64,000 nucleotides of DNA from Myrica gale (lineage: Eukaryota > Streptophyta > Magnoliopsida > Fagales > Myricaceae). Positions 1 through 12,349 of the stretch are shown piece after piece. The position numbers and the translations under genes were made by a program. Each line of letters starts with the position of its first letter. Positions within the stretch are counted from its first letter, which is position 1. The notes below the pieces were generated by a model, which saw only the letters and a program-made list of their open reading frames with translations, did not search any database and had not been told where the DNA came from. The DNA lies in NCBI GenBank assembly GCA_963930655.1, contig OZ005616.1, positions 12,552,001 through 12,616,000 on the forward strand, read 5' to 3'.

Positions 1-2238
1 TTTGGTGTGCAAGGAGAGAAGATGGAATCACAATGTGGATGCATGCATGTGAATTTGGTAGTGGTCGAATGGATTGTTTGCATGTTCATAAATTAGCAGT
101 CTTTGAAATGTAATGTTGGTTGTGACCTTGCTGTGATCTAGCCATGGGTTGGACTAAATGGGAGTTTTAACATAGTTTTCTTGGAGATTCGAATATGCAT
201 GTAAAGTTTTTTGGATTTGGTGTTGGCCGAGTGAATTAAGCTTGAAATCATGCTTATATTGTTGAAATATGGATTCTGTTAGTGGTAGTAAGGTGATAGT
301 ATGGGTACATTGCTATCCATGCATGTGATTAAAGATGGATGATGATGTTGGAGGCCACGGTTGGCTAGTTGAAGTGCTTGGAAGATGTTGGATATTATGT
401 TGTGATGGGTTTGGGAAGGTTGACTAGTTGCATGTGAAATTTAAAGTTAAGATCTTTGATTTTAAGTGTTGTTATGTTGCTATTGTAAACCTAGATCTTG
501 GGTGTGAAAAGCATGGGAGATTTAGGATGTATATAGGTTTCGGTCAGTGGCCAAAACTTAGGAGCAAGTGGGATTGGATAATGTTAACTTAAGATAGTAT
601 TATGAAAATGGAAGAAGGGTTCATGGGAGCCAAATGGTGCTGCTACGCTTTGGCATGGGATGTATCTTTTGTTAGGTTTTCTTAAGGGTTGTTTGCTATT
701 AAGGAGTATGTTGATAATATTGATTAGAACAGCAAGTCTATTAGAGAAAAAGGAGGATAAATTAGTGGAGTTTGATATACATTAGTCCATGGTATGATGA
801 AAGGTATAGAACAAGGGAAATTAAGTTAGACGTATTATAAGTTGCTGTTTTGGCTTGAAATTCTTAGTATGAAATGTAGTTGCTGATTTTCATGGATATG
901 CTTTGGAATCAATGATGTTGATGGGAAGAATCAATGTACTAAGTTGAATACAAGTTGGGCATATGGTAGTTTAAATCAGCAACCTTGTTGGAGTTGTTTG
1001 ATGCACATGTTATTGTTTTCGAATTTGTTTTATGCAAGCTAAAGTTTAGAAGAAATCTTTTGTAAATGAAATCTTATGCAAGTGAAGTTATATTTTCAAA
1101 AATACGTATTTTGGAAACCGGAAACGTTTATGAATACTTTTGTATGTCGACTTGAATGTTATTATCTAAGCAATTATGTAACGAATGTAACTCGCTTGTA
1201 GGCGAAGCTTCATTCGAAACTCAAGAAGATCGAGTAAGTGGAAGTAAGTGGAAACTTACTCTTTTTGAAAATTGGAATGATACACAGCATGGTTTTCATG
1301 AACAAGCATGACATTATAAGCAAGTATGAACACTCATTGTTATCAAGCATGACATGACATGAGCATTTGCATGATTTCTTGAAAGAAAAAGAAGTTTCTG
1401 TGCAAATGAAAGTATGAAAGAGTTTTTATGACAAGTCAAGTTATGGGGCTCTGGTCGGTACCGCACCAAGTTAAGAAGGTACATTCCATACTGAAGGACG
1501 TTTAAGTGAAGGTTGGGTAAGTCTTTGAGGTCTGTGCAACCACACTGAAGGACGATTGAGAGAAGGTGTGGACCTCCAAGGGTCGTGTCTAGCCATCAGG
1601 CCTGGGGCCACTCAAAGGGCTAGCTCGATCAGATGTTATGTCTCCAAGGGGAAGAGGGGACGGTTCCGATGGGAACACACAACCCTGACTTCAGGGGTTA
1701 AATGGAGCGTACGTAGCCCACAAGGTGAGAAAGAATTCTTTTCAAGTACCAAGTGTCATTTTAAGTACAAGTATATGTTTTCAAGAGTAAGAGCATGTGC
1801 ATATGCAAACATGAAGCATGCATGCACATTAAGTTTCACGATCATTCATGATTTTCATGTTCAAGTCATAAGCTCATATTTACAAGTTCACATTTTCCCT
1901 TTCTGAGTCTTTTGACTCACAATTTTCAAAATGTATTATTCCAGATGTTCCAGGTGAAAGCAGTCAGGAGGACTGCTTGTCTTGAAAGGGGAGACTTCCC
2001 ATGTATTTTGATGTTGTGACTATTGATCGATGTGATCTGTCACTTAGGAAATGTTTAGTTCTATGTTATGTAATTAAGATGTTACTCTCCTATCTAAGAG
2101 GTCAATTATGTAAGTTAAGCTATGAAGATTCCATTGGCCCATCTCTCTCTCAGTTGTATTTCCGCTGTTAGTATGGTTAAGTTCGTTGGAGCATTCTTTT
2201 GAGTTTGCTCGCGGCTTTCATTGGCCCTTCGGGATAGC
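1..2238 (+). mobile_element. Long gypsy-type LTR fragment, copy A
   Basis: This stretch aligns by eye with 48590-49440 (copy B) and with the second half of 19882-23005 (copy E). Shared blocks include the TCGGTACCG block with its GAAGGACG sub-repeats (1440-1600), the hairpin at 1904-1919 and the terminal block ending in CCTTCGGGATAGC. The LTR 5' end lies left of the window, and the usual final GTTCGGGGCGTGACA is missing, so the 3' tip is lost. The small ORFs here are not conserved between copies. Confidence 0.75.
1904..1919 (+). promoter_or_regulatory. Conserved LTR hairpin, copy A
   Basis: Six-base-pair stem TGAGTC/GACTCA with loop TTTT. It is followed 24-25 nt later by CCAG|ATG (ATG at 1945). 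The same arrangement recurs in other LTRs of this window. Function unknown. Confidence 0.6.
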
Positions 2239-2545
2239 AAAATACAATGTAATATGTGATTTTAAAGGGCATACAACCTTGAGGAAGACAGGGACTTGGG
2301 CTATTAATGTTTCTTTACTCTTACTATTGATGATTTATTATTATTTTCATTGTAATGAGAAGGATGGAAGCATTCTACACTGAGAGAGATCTCACAAAAT
2401 CATCTCGGGAGATTGCAGAGAAGGTTATCATGAGATTGTAGGTAATACAAGCCTTAGAATCGTTGGTACTTTGTTAAATTTTTATTGGTGAGGCAACTTG
2501 TTAGTTTATTGCAAGTCTGAATTTTTATTGCTTTGTTATTGTTAC
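2239..2545. other. No gene recognised between LTR fragments
   Basis: Not alignable to the LTR copies here. A stretch around 2383-2441 stays open for about 19 codons and is followed by a donor-like AGGTAATAC, so it could be an exon remnant, but I do not recognise the peptide. Confidence 0.3.
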
Positions 2546-2689
2546 TGTAATGCCCCGAACCCCGGCAGTTGGGGGCTACTTCTATGCCTAAAACTAGTGA
2601 AAATTGGCAAAAATTAGGGGTAGAAATTAGTTATAAAAAATTAACAATCTTGATAACAAATGCCCCGTTTAAAGCTCTTTAAAAACTGA

Positions 2690-3824
2690 AAAATTTGTGT
2701 TTGAAAAGTAAATAATAATTTAGCACAAGTATATATATGCAACAAGTGTAAATACGTGTTAAATGTAAAGAGTAGGGTTTAGAGAAGCAAACATGTGATT
2801 TTTAGGTGATTTAGCAAACCCGCCTACATCCACCCCTCAAGGTTCTTCACCGAACCTTGAAGTTTTCCACTATCTTCAAATAGCATACACTCTAGCTTCC
2901 GGGTGCTAGAGAACCGTACAAGTGTTTTCTCGGGCTCAACACTCAAACCAACCCAAGTGGTTTTTCAGGCTCACCACACACAACCTAACCAAACTTTGAG
3001 ATATATCCCCTCTAAGCTTCTTCTTTAGTGAACAACCTCACTAAAGGAATCACCTCTTTTGGATAAGTTAAATTGAAGAACAAAAACTCTCTTGATAGAG
3101 TAGATATGAAAATGGAAGGTTTTATCTCTTGTTTCACACAAAGACAAGGATATGAAAGGTGTTTTGTGTGAATGATATGAGAAATATAGAATATGAAGGT
3201 TTGAAATATTTCTCAAGTAGTGGAAATGATATGTGGTCATTTTCTATATATTTTGGACGTTATGAAAACTAGCCGTTGGGAGTCGTCTGTCAAATCGAGC
3301 CGGTCGACCGCTTCAAGTTACCATTACCTAACGGTCATGTTGTCAGAAGCTCAACGGATCTATATTCTTAAAACAACCGGTCGACAGCTTCACCACCTGG
3401 TCGACCTCCTCAACTTAAGCACATGATCCTGTTCAATTAAAACCCTATTTTTGACCACTTTGTAGCACCTAATTTTAAATACTAACTTTCCATAAGTATA
3501 TAAAATGTTTCGGAGTTGATTTGGGTGGTTTGAAAGCATTTAAAAATGATTTGATCTTTCAAACAAGAGGTAAAATGGTTTTTGCACGTTTTGAAATATA
3601 TGCAAGTGTGATTCATAATCCTCGTCAAAAGTTAATCTAAGAGTTACAAGGTTTACCCTAAGGTCTTGAAACTTTACTTTTGAGCTCCTTGCATCTTCTT
3701 CATCATCAATCTTCGAGTCTTTCGCTCTTTGATGAAAATGACTTTGTCCTTGAAGATGTCCATTTTATAAACTTGATCCATTTATTGAAATTATCAAAAT
3801 ATCGATTATGCACAAAAGCCAACA
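2690..3824 (-). mobile_element. Sirevirus-like copia LTR, reverse, diverged
   Basis: On the minus strand it starts TGTTGGCTTTT at 3824 and runs parallel to the LTR at 40321-41619. Shared features are a block around TTTATATACTTATG, GGTCGACC palindromes (around 3300-3400 on the plus strand), a TATATA stretch near 3245, and the block GGTGGATGTAGGCGGG (plus-strand complement near 2820). It is clearly more diverged than the two LTRs of the element at 40321-45243. The lower boundary is uncertain and no matching target duplication was found. Confidence 0.6.
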
Positions 3825-4190
3825 AAACTCTCGGTCTAACTAAAACTCTAAGCCTTCTCTCAACTACCCACGCAGGCATCATCTAACTTGACTCTCGGTA
3901 TGTGAGACCCCAACTTTTTCTATCCTTGTAAAAGAATTATGACTCCTTAAGATGTGTCCTAATTATGGAGAAAGGTAGGTATAGGGGAATTAATCTAAGG
4001 ATATGTCTAGGTGAATATTTCCCCTAGCACTTTGTGCATCTATATTGTAATTGAATTGATATGTTGTTGTAATTTTAACAATATTGAAATTGAGTATTTG
4101 GGGACTTAGTTGAAATAATTGGAGGATCACAATTAGGGTGTTGGAATAAGAAGATTTTTCTTAGCACCCTGTTTTTAAGTAACATTGCGC

Positions 4191-4349
4191 TCGACCAGCG
4201 GGCGTCAGGCGCTCGAGCGGCCTTAAGGAAATATGATGGACAATGTCTTGTCGTTTGACCAACGCTCGACAGGTGCTCGAGCGGCCCTTGGGAATTCTAC
4301 GCAGTGAATTGGACAGTAAGTTGGTGCTCGACTGGCGCTCGAGCGGGAC
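4191..4349. repeat. CTCGA palindrome clusters in LTR C, upstream set
   Basis: Three clusters combining CTCGAC with the palindrome CGCTCGAGCG, at about 4191-4225, 4263-4287 and 4326-4349. They correspond to 60951-61120 in copy F. Confidence 0.7.
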
Positions 4350-4914
4350 CAGTTAAAATTCCATATATGATGAATTTGGAGTTCCAATGGAAGACTTGTG
4401 AACCCTAACATTGAGGAAAGTTGTATAAGCTTAGTTAAGAAATTTATTGAGGTTAAGATGGTGGGAAGCCGATAGACATTAGCCCAGACATGGTATGATG
4501 TAAAGTATTGAGTAAGGGATAGTGTAAGGATTATATTGAGGATGTATGTATGGATAATTAATTTCAAGTTGTGTTTAGGGGGATTTTTCCCCTAACGTTT
4601 TTATGAGTTTTAAGCTAGGATCTGACTAGTATATTAATTGCCATTAGATTGAGCAATTGAGATTGATGGAATTGTTTTATTAATGGAAAATGTCCATAAG
4701 TTATAAGATTTGGAAATATTTTAATTAGGGGATTTAGCCTTGAAAATATGAGAATCCTTGGAACAAAAATGAGGAGATATATTAGAGTTAATTGTGGGAG
4801 TGGCAGAAAAGAAAAATAAATTTTCTTTAGGGGCAGAAAAGGAAAGTAGGGGGAAGATTGAGGGATAAGAAGGGAAAGTAGGGGGAAGGGCAGTTTTGCC
4901 TTTTCCCTTCCCTC

Positions 4915-5084
4915 AAGCTCTCCCGTATAAGCAGCCCCCCCAAATCGAAAAGCCATTTGCCCTAGCTCCCACCGAAGAAGAGAAGAGAAGAGAAGAAAGA
5001 AAGAAGAAGAAGAAGAGAAGAAAGAAAGAAAGAAGAAGGAGAAAGGAAGAAGAGAAAGAAGGAGAGAGAGAGAAGGAGGTGAGT
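4915..5084 (+). promoter_or_regulatory. LTR promoter, GA-rich leader and donor-like site (copy C)
   Basis: A TATA-like CCCGTATAAGCAG at about 4923 is followed by CCCTAGCTCCC and about 95 nt of almost pure GA-rich sequence, ending in GGAG|GTGAGTGG with the GT at 5079-5080. The same order occurs in copy D (16600-16750), and the leader and donor occur in copy F (60360-60503). It looks like a core promoter, 5' leader and 5' splice site; use as such is inferred. Confidence 0.5.
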
Positions 5085-5516
5085 GGTCATGGCCGGCCAA
5101 GCCATACCCATTTTCACCTATGTTCTCTTTTTCTTTTGAATGGTTGTTGATTGTGTGTTTGTTTGATTTTCTCTTTGACATTCATGTGTTTTCTTTGAGG
5201 AAAATGTAGATCTAGTGAGCTTTAGAGAGTTGTATGGATTGTGCACAAAACCATGGAGAATATGGTTAGATCTGGAACTTTAAAAACCCAAGAGAAACAT
5301 AGATGCACACTTGGTGTTTGATAAAAGACCAAAAGAAGTGGGATAGATGCAATAACATTTATTTGAGGTAATGAGATCATGGTTTTGTTTGAAGCTTTGA
5401 TTTGTAGGTGTTAAGTGGAAGTTTGGAATATGAGGTTATAAGAGGAGAGCATGTTAAGACAAATTTCGGGTGTGTTGGTTGTTTAATGTGTGTTTTGTGT
5501 CTGAAAAATGGGCATG

Positions 5517-5720
5517 CGCTCGACAGGCGCTCGACAAGCGCTCGAGCATCCTTCAAGAATTTTTGTGCAGTAAGTTCACTCTCGACCGACGCTCGACCAG
5601 CGCTCGAGCGTCCTTCGAACAATTTCACAGAGAGTTACGCCCGACTGATGCTCGATCAGCGCTCGAGCGTCCCTTAACATTTTTATACAGAGGCTTAACG
5701 CTTGACGAGCGCTCGACTGG
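5517..5720. repeat. 11-bp-phased CTCGA arrays on a ~61-bp period
   Basis: Four clusters begin near 5517, 5579, 5640 and 5699. Within a cluster CTCGA recurs every 11 bp and usually ends in CGCTCGAGCG. The clusters are separated by T-rich spacers of similar length, giving a higher-order period of about 61 bp. Confidence 0.75.
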
Positions 5721-7362
5721 CTTCTTTGAATTTCACGAAATTTTTCCTAAGTTTCTAAGTTTCCTATTGACCTATTAGGAGACCCTACTAGGTTTTTCAC
5801 TTAAGAAAATACCTTGTGGTGTAAGATCACCAATTAGAAGTCAAGGATATGGATGATTTTGTATGACGAAGTATGAGTTATTGAATGAGGAATATGGATG
5901 ATTTTATATGATGAAGTATGTGTATGACGAAGTATGAGATATTGAATGAGGAACAAGGACAATTTTGTATGATGAAGCGTGAGTAATTGATTGATTACTC
6001 TATACGTCTAGTAAACCTATGGATAACAATAGTATGATCCAATTATAGGTAAAAGGGCATTCAACCCACAAGCAAGCGAAGTAAGAAGAGCTTACGTTTG
6101 TAAGTGAAAATAGTAAGTGGAACTTACGTTTGTAAGTGAAAAACTTACTTTTATGAAAACTGGAATGATACGCAGCATGTTTTATGAATAAGCATAACAG
6201 GTTTATAACCAAGCATGACAAGTTATTTCTCAACAAGCATGACATAATATACGTATTTGCATGAAAGCATGAAAGAAGTTTTGTGCAAATAAAAACATGA
6301 AAGTTTTTATGAGATTACGAAAGTTTTATAAGATATTTGTCATCAAGAATGATACGTCATGAGCATTTGCATGATTTTCTTGAAAAAAAAAATAAAGTTT
6401 TGTGCAAATGAAAGTATGAGAAGCATTTTATGATAAGTTGATTACTCATCATCAAGCATGACATGAGCACGTCATGGGCAATTGCATTTGCATTTATTTT
6501 TCTCATGAGAAAGAAGGAGAAATTTTATGCAAATGAAAGTACCATTTTGATGCTACTTCATGACAAGTTTTATGACAAGTAAGTTAATGAACCCAAGTCG
6601 GTCGGTACCGTACCAAGTCAAGAAGGTGCATCCATACTGAAGGACGTTTACGTGAAGGGTGGATGTCACCTAGGACACCCATACCGAAGGATGCTTGCAA
6701 GAAGGATGGGTAGTCCATGAGGTATGTGCAATCACACTAAAGGATGCTTGCAAGAAGGTGTGAACCTCCAAGGGTCGTGTCTGGCCACTGAAGGACGAAT
6801 GCGAGAAGGTGCGCTAGCTCGACCATATGTAAGGTCCCCAAGGGAAATAGGGGACAGTTCCAACGGGAACGCACAACCCTGATGCCAGGGGTAAATGGAG
6901 CTAAAGTAGCCCATAAGATAAGGATTGGAAAGATTTTCCAAAAGCAAGAGCTTCATAAGTACAAATGATGTTTTCAAGAGCAAGTGCATGTGCTTATGCA
7001 ATCATGAGGCATACACGTGCATCAAAATTCATGATCATGCATGAATTACATAAGTTTACATGATATTTCAAGATCATGCTATGATTTTAAGTTCATTATG
7101 ATTTCAAGTTCATGATGATTTCAAGTTTAAGTGCATGCTTATGATTTCAAGTTTAAGTGCATGCTTATGATTTCAAGTTTAAGTGGATGCTTATGATTTC
7201 AAGTTCAAGTGCATGCTTATGATTTCAAGTTCAAGTGCATGCTTACGATTTTAAGTTCATAATTATGAGTTCAAGAACAAGTTCATGGTTTCAAACTCAC
7301 GATTTCAAGTTCATGTTTCTAAACCATGATTTCAAATCCATGTTTTAACTATGATTCCTTAC

Positions 7363-7378
7363 TGAGTCTTTCGACTCA
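7363..7378 (+). promoter_or_regulatory. Conserved LTR hairpin, copy C
   Basis: Stem TGAGTC/GACTCA with loop TTTC. It is followed 24 nt after the stem by CCAG|ATG (ATG at 7403). Confidence 0.6.
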
Positions 7379-8014
7379 CAGTTTTAAATTGTATCATTCC
7401 AGATGATAACAATTCAGGTGGGGAAATCTAGAAGAGGAACCGATGGGAACGTCCTCATCTCTCTTTGTTGTTTCATTAAAGGTTAGATGAAATTTTTTTG
7501 AAGAGCCTGCATGAGCCTCCGTTATGTGGCGGTCATGGGTTATTCGGCCTAATAAAGTTCAAGGTTAGTCGTGGTTATCAGAAACCGGAGTTGAAGAGTT
7601 CATAGGAAGCGCTAAGAACGCTTGTTATCAGGCATCCCGTGTATGTCTATGTTATGTGTATAAGGAATCAAGATGTATTACAAAGATGTTATGAGTAGGT
7701 CAATATGAAGAGGATTTGATGGAATCCCTTAGATCATGTACTTCAGCTGTGCAGTCATGCGATGTCATTAAGACGCTTACACTATTTCGAGGAAGTCGTT
7801 TTGTGTAAGTTGAAGTTTATAGTAAATCTCTTTGGCCGTCTCTCTCAGTTGTAAGTGTAAAAAAAAAAAATTCCGCTGCAAGAATAAGAGAAAACGCTGG
7901 AACATTCATTGAGTGGATATTCGCGGCTGTCATTAAACCCCCTTCGGGCTAGCGTTCGGGGCGTGACACGGCACGCTCCTAAATAACATCTGAAAAGAGG
8001 GGACAAAGAAGTGG

Positions 8015-8030
8015 TGAGTTCGACAACTCA
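8015..8030 (-). promoter_or_regulatory. Conserved LTR hairpin with compensatory pair, LTR H
   Basis: On the minus strand the stem is TGAGTT/AACTCA with loop GTCG. Relative to the other copies the innermost C:G pair is replaced by T:A, so pairing is kept. AG|ATG follows after about 24 nt (ATG complement at 7987-7989). Confidence 0.55.
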
Positions 8031-9484
8031 GTAAATAAAATCATTATTCTATGGTGCACTTCATGAGCCACATTTAAGAAGTGAAAATAAATAGAAAATT
8101 TCAAATCTCAATCCATATAACTATAACTGTAAAACAACTTTTGTCTTTCATAATAATAATATAGAAAATCTCTTTGACAATTACTGTGGGTCACGTTTAC
8201 CTCCATGACAAGGTTGTGCAGTTGATACCTAGTTTGGGGATCAACCAAACTAAGCCAATACTATGGGTAGAATTCTCCCTCACTAAGGCTTGGCCATGAC
8301 CAAGTTTGTACTCGGGAAGAACCTACAAAATAAACCACTCTGTTTCCAAAATGGGTGCACTCAATGGGTTGCAATTGATACCAATGTGATGTCTATGTAA
8401 ACTATGGGCCTTAGGGTTTAAAAATACATAACATATTATAGTATAAATATCACTTTGAACTCTACATCTTTCTCTTCTTTTCATGAAACATAATGCACAA
8501 ATCTTAAATAACAATGAAAATCTAAAAGTTGTGATTTAAACATTGAAAACATCATGTAATATCATTGGACATAAAACATTAGGCTCATGTTTATACATTT
8601 CATGCTACAATCTTTGGCAATTTTATCGTAAAGTAATGGACATAAAAATACGAGGGTTTTCAATAAAACACGCAATTTTCTCAAATATCATCTTGGTCTT
8701 TTAGAAAAATCTATCATAATAACCCCGCTTACCTCGCCCTTCAAAACAGTTGAACCCTTTATCAATTAACCTATAAGACCTTAAGAAACGAGACTAGAAC
8801 CTTAGAAAAGACACTTGATTTTTCATTCTCTCAATCAATATGCATAGTAGAGACTAACAAAGGATTTATAAAAGACTAGATTGCAACTGCATTTAAAGAA
8901 AGACTCTAAGTTTGAAAAGATTGAGTTGCTATCCATTCTAAAATTCAAACATATTCTAGAAAGTATTTAAAATTCAAAACTTTAAAATCAAACGAGATAA
9001 AGATAAAACATCTCTTCTTTAAAATATAAACACTTTTAAAAAGATAACCAATTCAAATCAAATCAACATTTCAAACTTTAAACACTTTTAAAACAGGATA
9101 ACTTTTTCAAAGAATTTGAAATTTGAAATTCGATAAAAATAAAAAATTTATTAATAAGAAGAAAATCCGGCACTACAAAAAAATTGACTTTTAGTGACGA
9201 AATTCTCGTTTCGTCACTAAAAGTCTATTTTAAGGATTTTTTTTTTGTGAGGAAACTTTTGTTTGTCACCAATTTCGTCACTAAAAGTCGTTTCTGTGAC
9301 GAAATAAAATTTTTGTCACTAAAAGGTAATGCTTTGGTTACTAAAAAGTTCGTCACTCCACGATCGATCGGTTATATGATGATCGGTCGGTATTTTGTGA
9401 CGAGAAACTCTGTCACAACATGTGAAATCTTTTGGCGACAACTTTAAATCGTCACGATTAACAATTGATCACTGATTATTCGCC

Positions 9485-9795
9485 GATCGATCGTTGCCTC
9501 CTGACGTTGGAAAATGCAAATCGTCGATCGATCGTGGAAGCGTAACCGTCATTGTTTTCAAATTCACGATTGATCGTTACAATGAGCGGTCGATCGGGCC
9601 TGCAAGTGAATGGGAGTTCGCCACGTGTAAAATAATAAGCGATCGATCGTTGACGCCTGACATTGGAAAATGCAAATCGTCGATCGACCGTGGAAGCGTA
9701 ACCATCATTTTTTTCGAATTCACAATTGATCGTGAGAATGCACGGTCGATCGAGCCTGAAAGCGAATGAGAGTTCGCCAAGCGTAAAAAACGAGC
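9485..9795. repeat. Tandem duplication, two ~156-bp subterminal units
   Basis: Units 9485-9640 and 9641-9795 each begin GATCGATCGTTG and share nearly all of their sequence, including the block TGGAAAATGCAAATCGTCG. A third start follows at 9796. Confidence 0.8.
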
Positions 9796-10202
9796 GATCG
9801 ATCGTCTAAATGAATAAAGATCAATCGTAGGAAATGATGAACGACTATATGAAACTGGCGAGCCATTTTTAGCGGTTATCTCTCATGAATATTCTCGAAT
9901 CCTCTTAAACTTCACGAAACGATTTCATTCAGCATCGCCTTCCAAAGTACGCGGAATCACTTCCTGTTATCATCTACATCAAAGGTACGTAGTTATATTA
10001 ATTTTTAAGAGATATTAAGCTGTTTTAAATGAGGTTTTACTTTACGTTTTTTTAATTTGCTATATCTTTCATTTAGGTCCATAAATTGTATTAATTCTTG
10101 TGTTAATGTATATTTTTGGCGTTTAGGATTGTTTAGGGATCATTTGGGGCTGATTTTTAGCGTCTTTTGGCCTTTTTTGTAATCTTTCTGTTTTCGTAGA
10201 AA

Positions 10203-10608
10203 CACCGATTGATCACATTTAACCACGATCGATCGTGTTGTAGACGGTGAGTCAAACGATTGATCGTCTCAAGTAGACGATCAATCGCTTATTGTTATTT
10301 AGCGACCGATCGATACTGTATGTACCGATGAATCCGTAATTGAAACGGTGAGTTTCAAATTTAATGACGATCAATCACTGTAATTGACGATTGATCATTT
10401 TAGTTACCGATTGATCACATCTAACTGCGATTGATCGTGTTGTAGACGGTGAAGCAAATGATTGATCGTCTAAAGTAGACGATCAATAGCTTATTGTTAT
10501 TTAGCGACCGATCGATACTGTATGGACCAATGAATTGGTAATTGAAACGGTGAGTTTCAAATTTAATGACGATCGATCACTGTAATTGACGATCGATTGT
10601 TAGTTGAT
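10203..10608. repeat. Tandem duplication, two ~203-bp units
   Basis: Units 10203-10405 and 10406-10608 both begin ACCGATTGATCACAT and share the block TTATTTAGCGACCGATCGAT. They lie in the GATCGATC-rich part of the CACTA element. Confidence 0.8.
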
Positions 10609-10748
10609 GCTATACTTTTAAAACCCCAAAAGTAAACCATTTTGTGGCGTTGGATCACCGTTTTGTTATATCTTTTTAATATTTTAATTACATTATTTTG
10701 ATTATTTATTAACTCATATTTATATACAATTTTTGCAGCGTACGTAAA

Positions 10749-12063
10749 ATGTCAGCAGCTAAGCGTGCTCGCACAACTAGGGCCAGGACTGGATTGTCGT
10801 CCAAAGATCAGGAGCCCACTGATTCGTTGATGACTGTAGAGAGGCGAATGAGTACTTGAGGGGGCCGCCGGTGGCCAAAGAGCGTCCAGTGACGCTATCT
10901 AATTTTGAAAATTTGTTGTACGAGGAGCACTCCCTCTTCCAGTTGTTCGAGTACCAGGGATTCCTTCACCAGCTATCGTGGGTGGATGGTTTCTGTGTCG
11001 ACTCCCTCGTGCACGAATTTTTTTGTCCTCTTATCTCGGTAGCCAGAGCACCTGAGGTGCAGATTGAGGTGTGAGGAGTACAGTTCATGTTCTCGGCAAA
11101 CATCATTGCCGATTTCCTGCACTGCCCTCAGCCTAGGACCCCTGCTTCCTAGCGTTTCCTTTGATGGATAAGCAGAAGACATCAAAGCCGGACTTATGGA
11201 CGTTGATGACGAGGAAGACCTCTGCAGTGGTTGGCAGCATAATCAAGCAGAGTGAGTTCAGTGTGTTTTGGCGGATTTTGCACCTTATCTGGACGACGAA
11301 CGTTGATGACAGAACTCATTCTACCGAGTGCACGTTCCCGAGAGCTCAGTGCATGCTCTTATTGGGTCAGCAAACGTTGATAGATTTTCCACTATACATG
11401 TTTGAGCTGATTATGGATGAGGATTGGGGAATTAAGGAATATAGTCTCCCATACGGCGTGTTTCTAACTCAGTTCCTCATTTCTCGGGGTGTTATGATCA
11501 CTATTGAGGATACTCGTAAGGGGGTTAAGAGCGCGCTGAACAAGTTCACTCTGTCCAGGAGCAGGGGGCAGGAGGGGGCATTGACTCAACGGTGTGCTCG
11601 TAAAGTAGCAGCGGCCGCAGAAGTGGCAGCACGACCTTCTACATCAGCGTCACAGGTACCTCTCGAGCCGAGAGCACCTGCAGAGCCCCCTCCCTGGGTC
11701 GCCTAGCTATTTTCGGACCTCGACAACCGTGTCAGCGTGACTGTGAAGGCCGCTCTACAACCTCTTGAGAGGCAGGTGCAGTCGTTGGAGGAGGAGGTGA
11801 AAGATCTCCAGACCGCCTTCAATGGGGAGTGCACTGTGACAATGCTACGCAACAAGTCGGTCGTGGCTCATATGTCAGACTTCAGCGAGCAGCTGGAAGA
11901 AATTAAGAAGACTCTGGATGATTTCAAGATGGAGGTAGAGCCACCTATTATTCCCGGAGATATTCCTGATGATTGGACACTTTCTGCGATGCTATTGCAC
12001 GTTGATGTATTTTTATTTTTATTTTTATCTTTTTCGGACATACATTTGGATTTCTTGTTTTAG
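10749..12063 (+). pseudogene. Putative plant transposon protein remnant with coiled-coil tail
   Basis: The start ATG is at 10749. One frame runs about 36 codons. Shifting by one base at about 10850 continues into a segment with FENLLYEEHSLFQLFEYQG, then SLVHEFFCPL and FMFSANIIADFLHCPQ. After stops near 11074 and 11150, a 181-codon stretch (11161-11706) contains the pattern LHLIWTTN...LLGQQTLIDFPLYMFELI...LPYGVFLTQFLI. A final segment (11737-12063) is rich in E, K and Q heptads and probably forms a coiled coil. The order resembles the 'putative plant transposon protein' domain found in plant transposable elements; this is from memory of the family, not a search. At least one frameshift and several stops make it a pseudogene. 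The fragment at 55738-56025 looks related. Confidence 0.6.
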
Positions 12064-12349
12064 TTATATATTTGAGACATTTGTGTTTATCTGTGAAAAT
12101 GTAGTAACTTTGATTACATTTTAATTGTTTTTTATTTGTATTTCATGACATATACATTTATATACGTAAAATGACCAATATACCCTTTGGTCGGCGAAAG
12201 TAACGAAATAAGTAGTCGATCAAATAAGTAATATAAGAATTTAATAATGTGACCAATATTACTATTTATTAATTATATAATGTGAGTTTAAATGATTAGA
12301 AATATAAAAATATATAATTTGTGACCAATATTATTATTTATATATTGAG

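Larger units (their letters stand above)
3901..7968 (+). mobile_element. Solo-type long gypsy LTR, copy C
   Basis: Starts TGTGAGACCCC and ends GGGGCGTGACA (TG...CA ends). It is flanked by CGGTA (3896-3900) and CGGCA (7969-7973), a 5-bp target duplication with one mismatch. There is no internal domain, so it looks like a solo LTR. At 4068 bp it is longer than copies D and F. The extra length lies near the 5' end: a mid-LTR block that sits about 1 kb into copy F (60895-61240) also occurs here at about 4123-4470, and the head motif TTTTTCCCCTA appears twice (near 4015 and 4587), so the copy is internally rearranged. Confidence 0.8.
2546..9170 (-). mobile_element. Reverse-oriented LTR broken by later insertions (LTR H)
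   Basis: Read on the minus strand, the visible pieces are 9170-7969 (containing the conserved hairpin at 8015-8030 followed by AG|ATG), then about 3900-3825, then about 2690-2546, which ends in GTTCGGGGCATTACA, close to the GTTCGGGGCGTGACA ends of the other LTRs. It is interrupted by the solo LTR at 3901-7968 and a Sirevirus-like LTR at about 2690-3824, and cut on the right by the CACTA element starting at 9171. Treating the pieces as one LTR is inference from orientation and order. Confidence 0.45.

Noticed and set aside
4615..5181. 188-codon minus-strand ORF rich in Leu, Ser and Phe
   Set aside because: It is the antisense of the GA-rich LTR leader; the same kind of ORF appears wherever that leader occurs.
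9494..9780. Repetitive ORFs with IDRGSVT and ERSIG units
   Set aside because: Translation of tandem GATCGATC subterminal repeats; no independent coding evidence.
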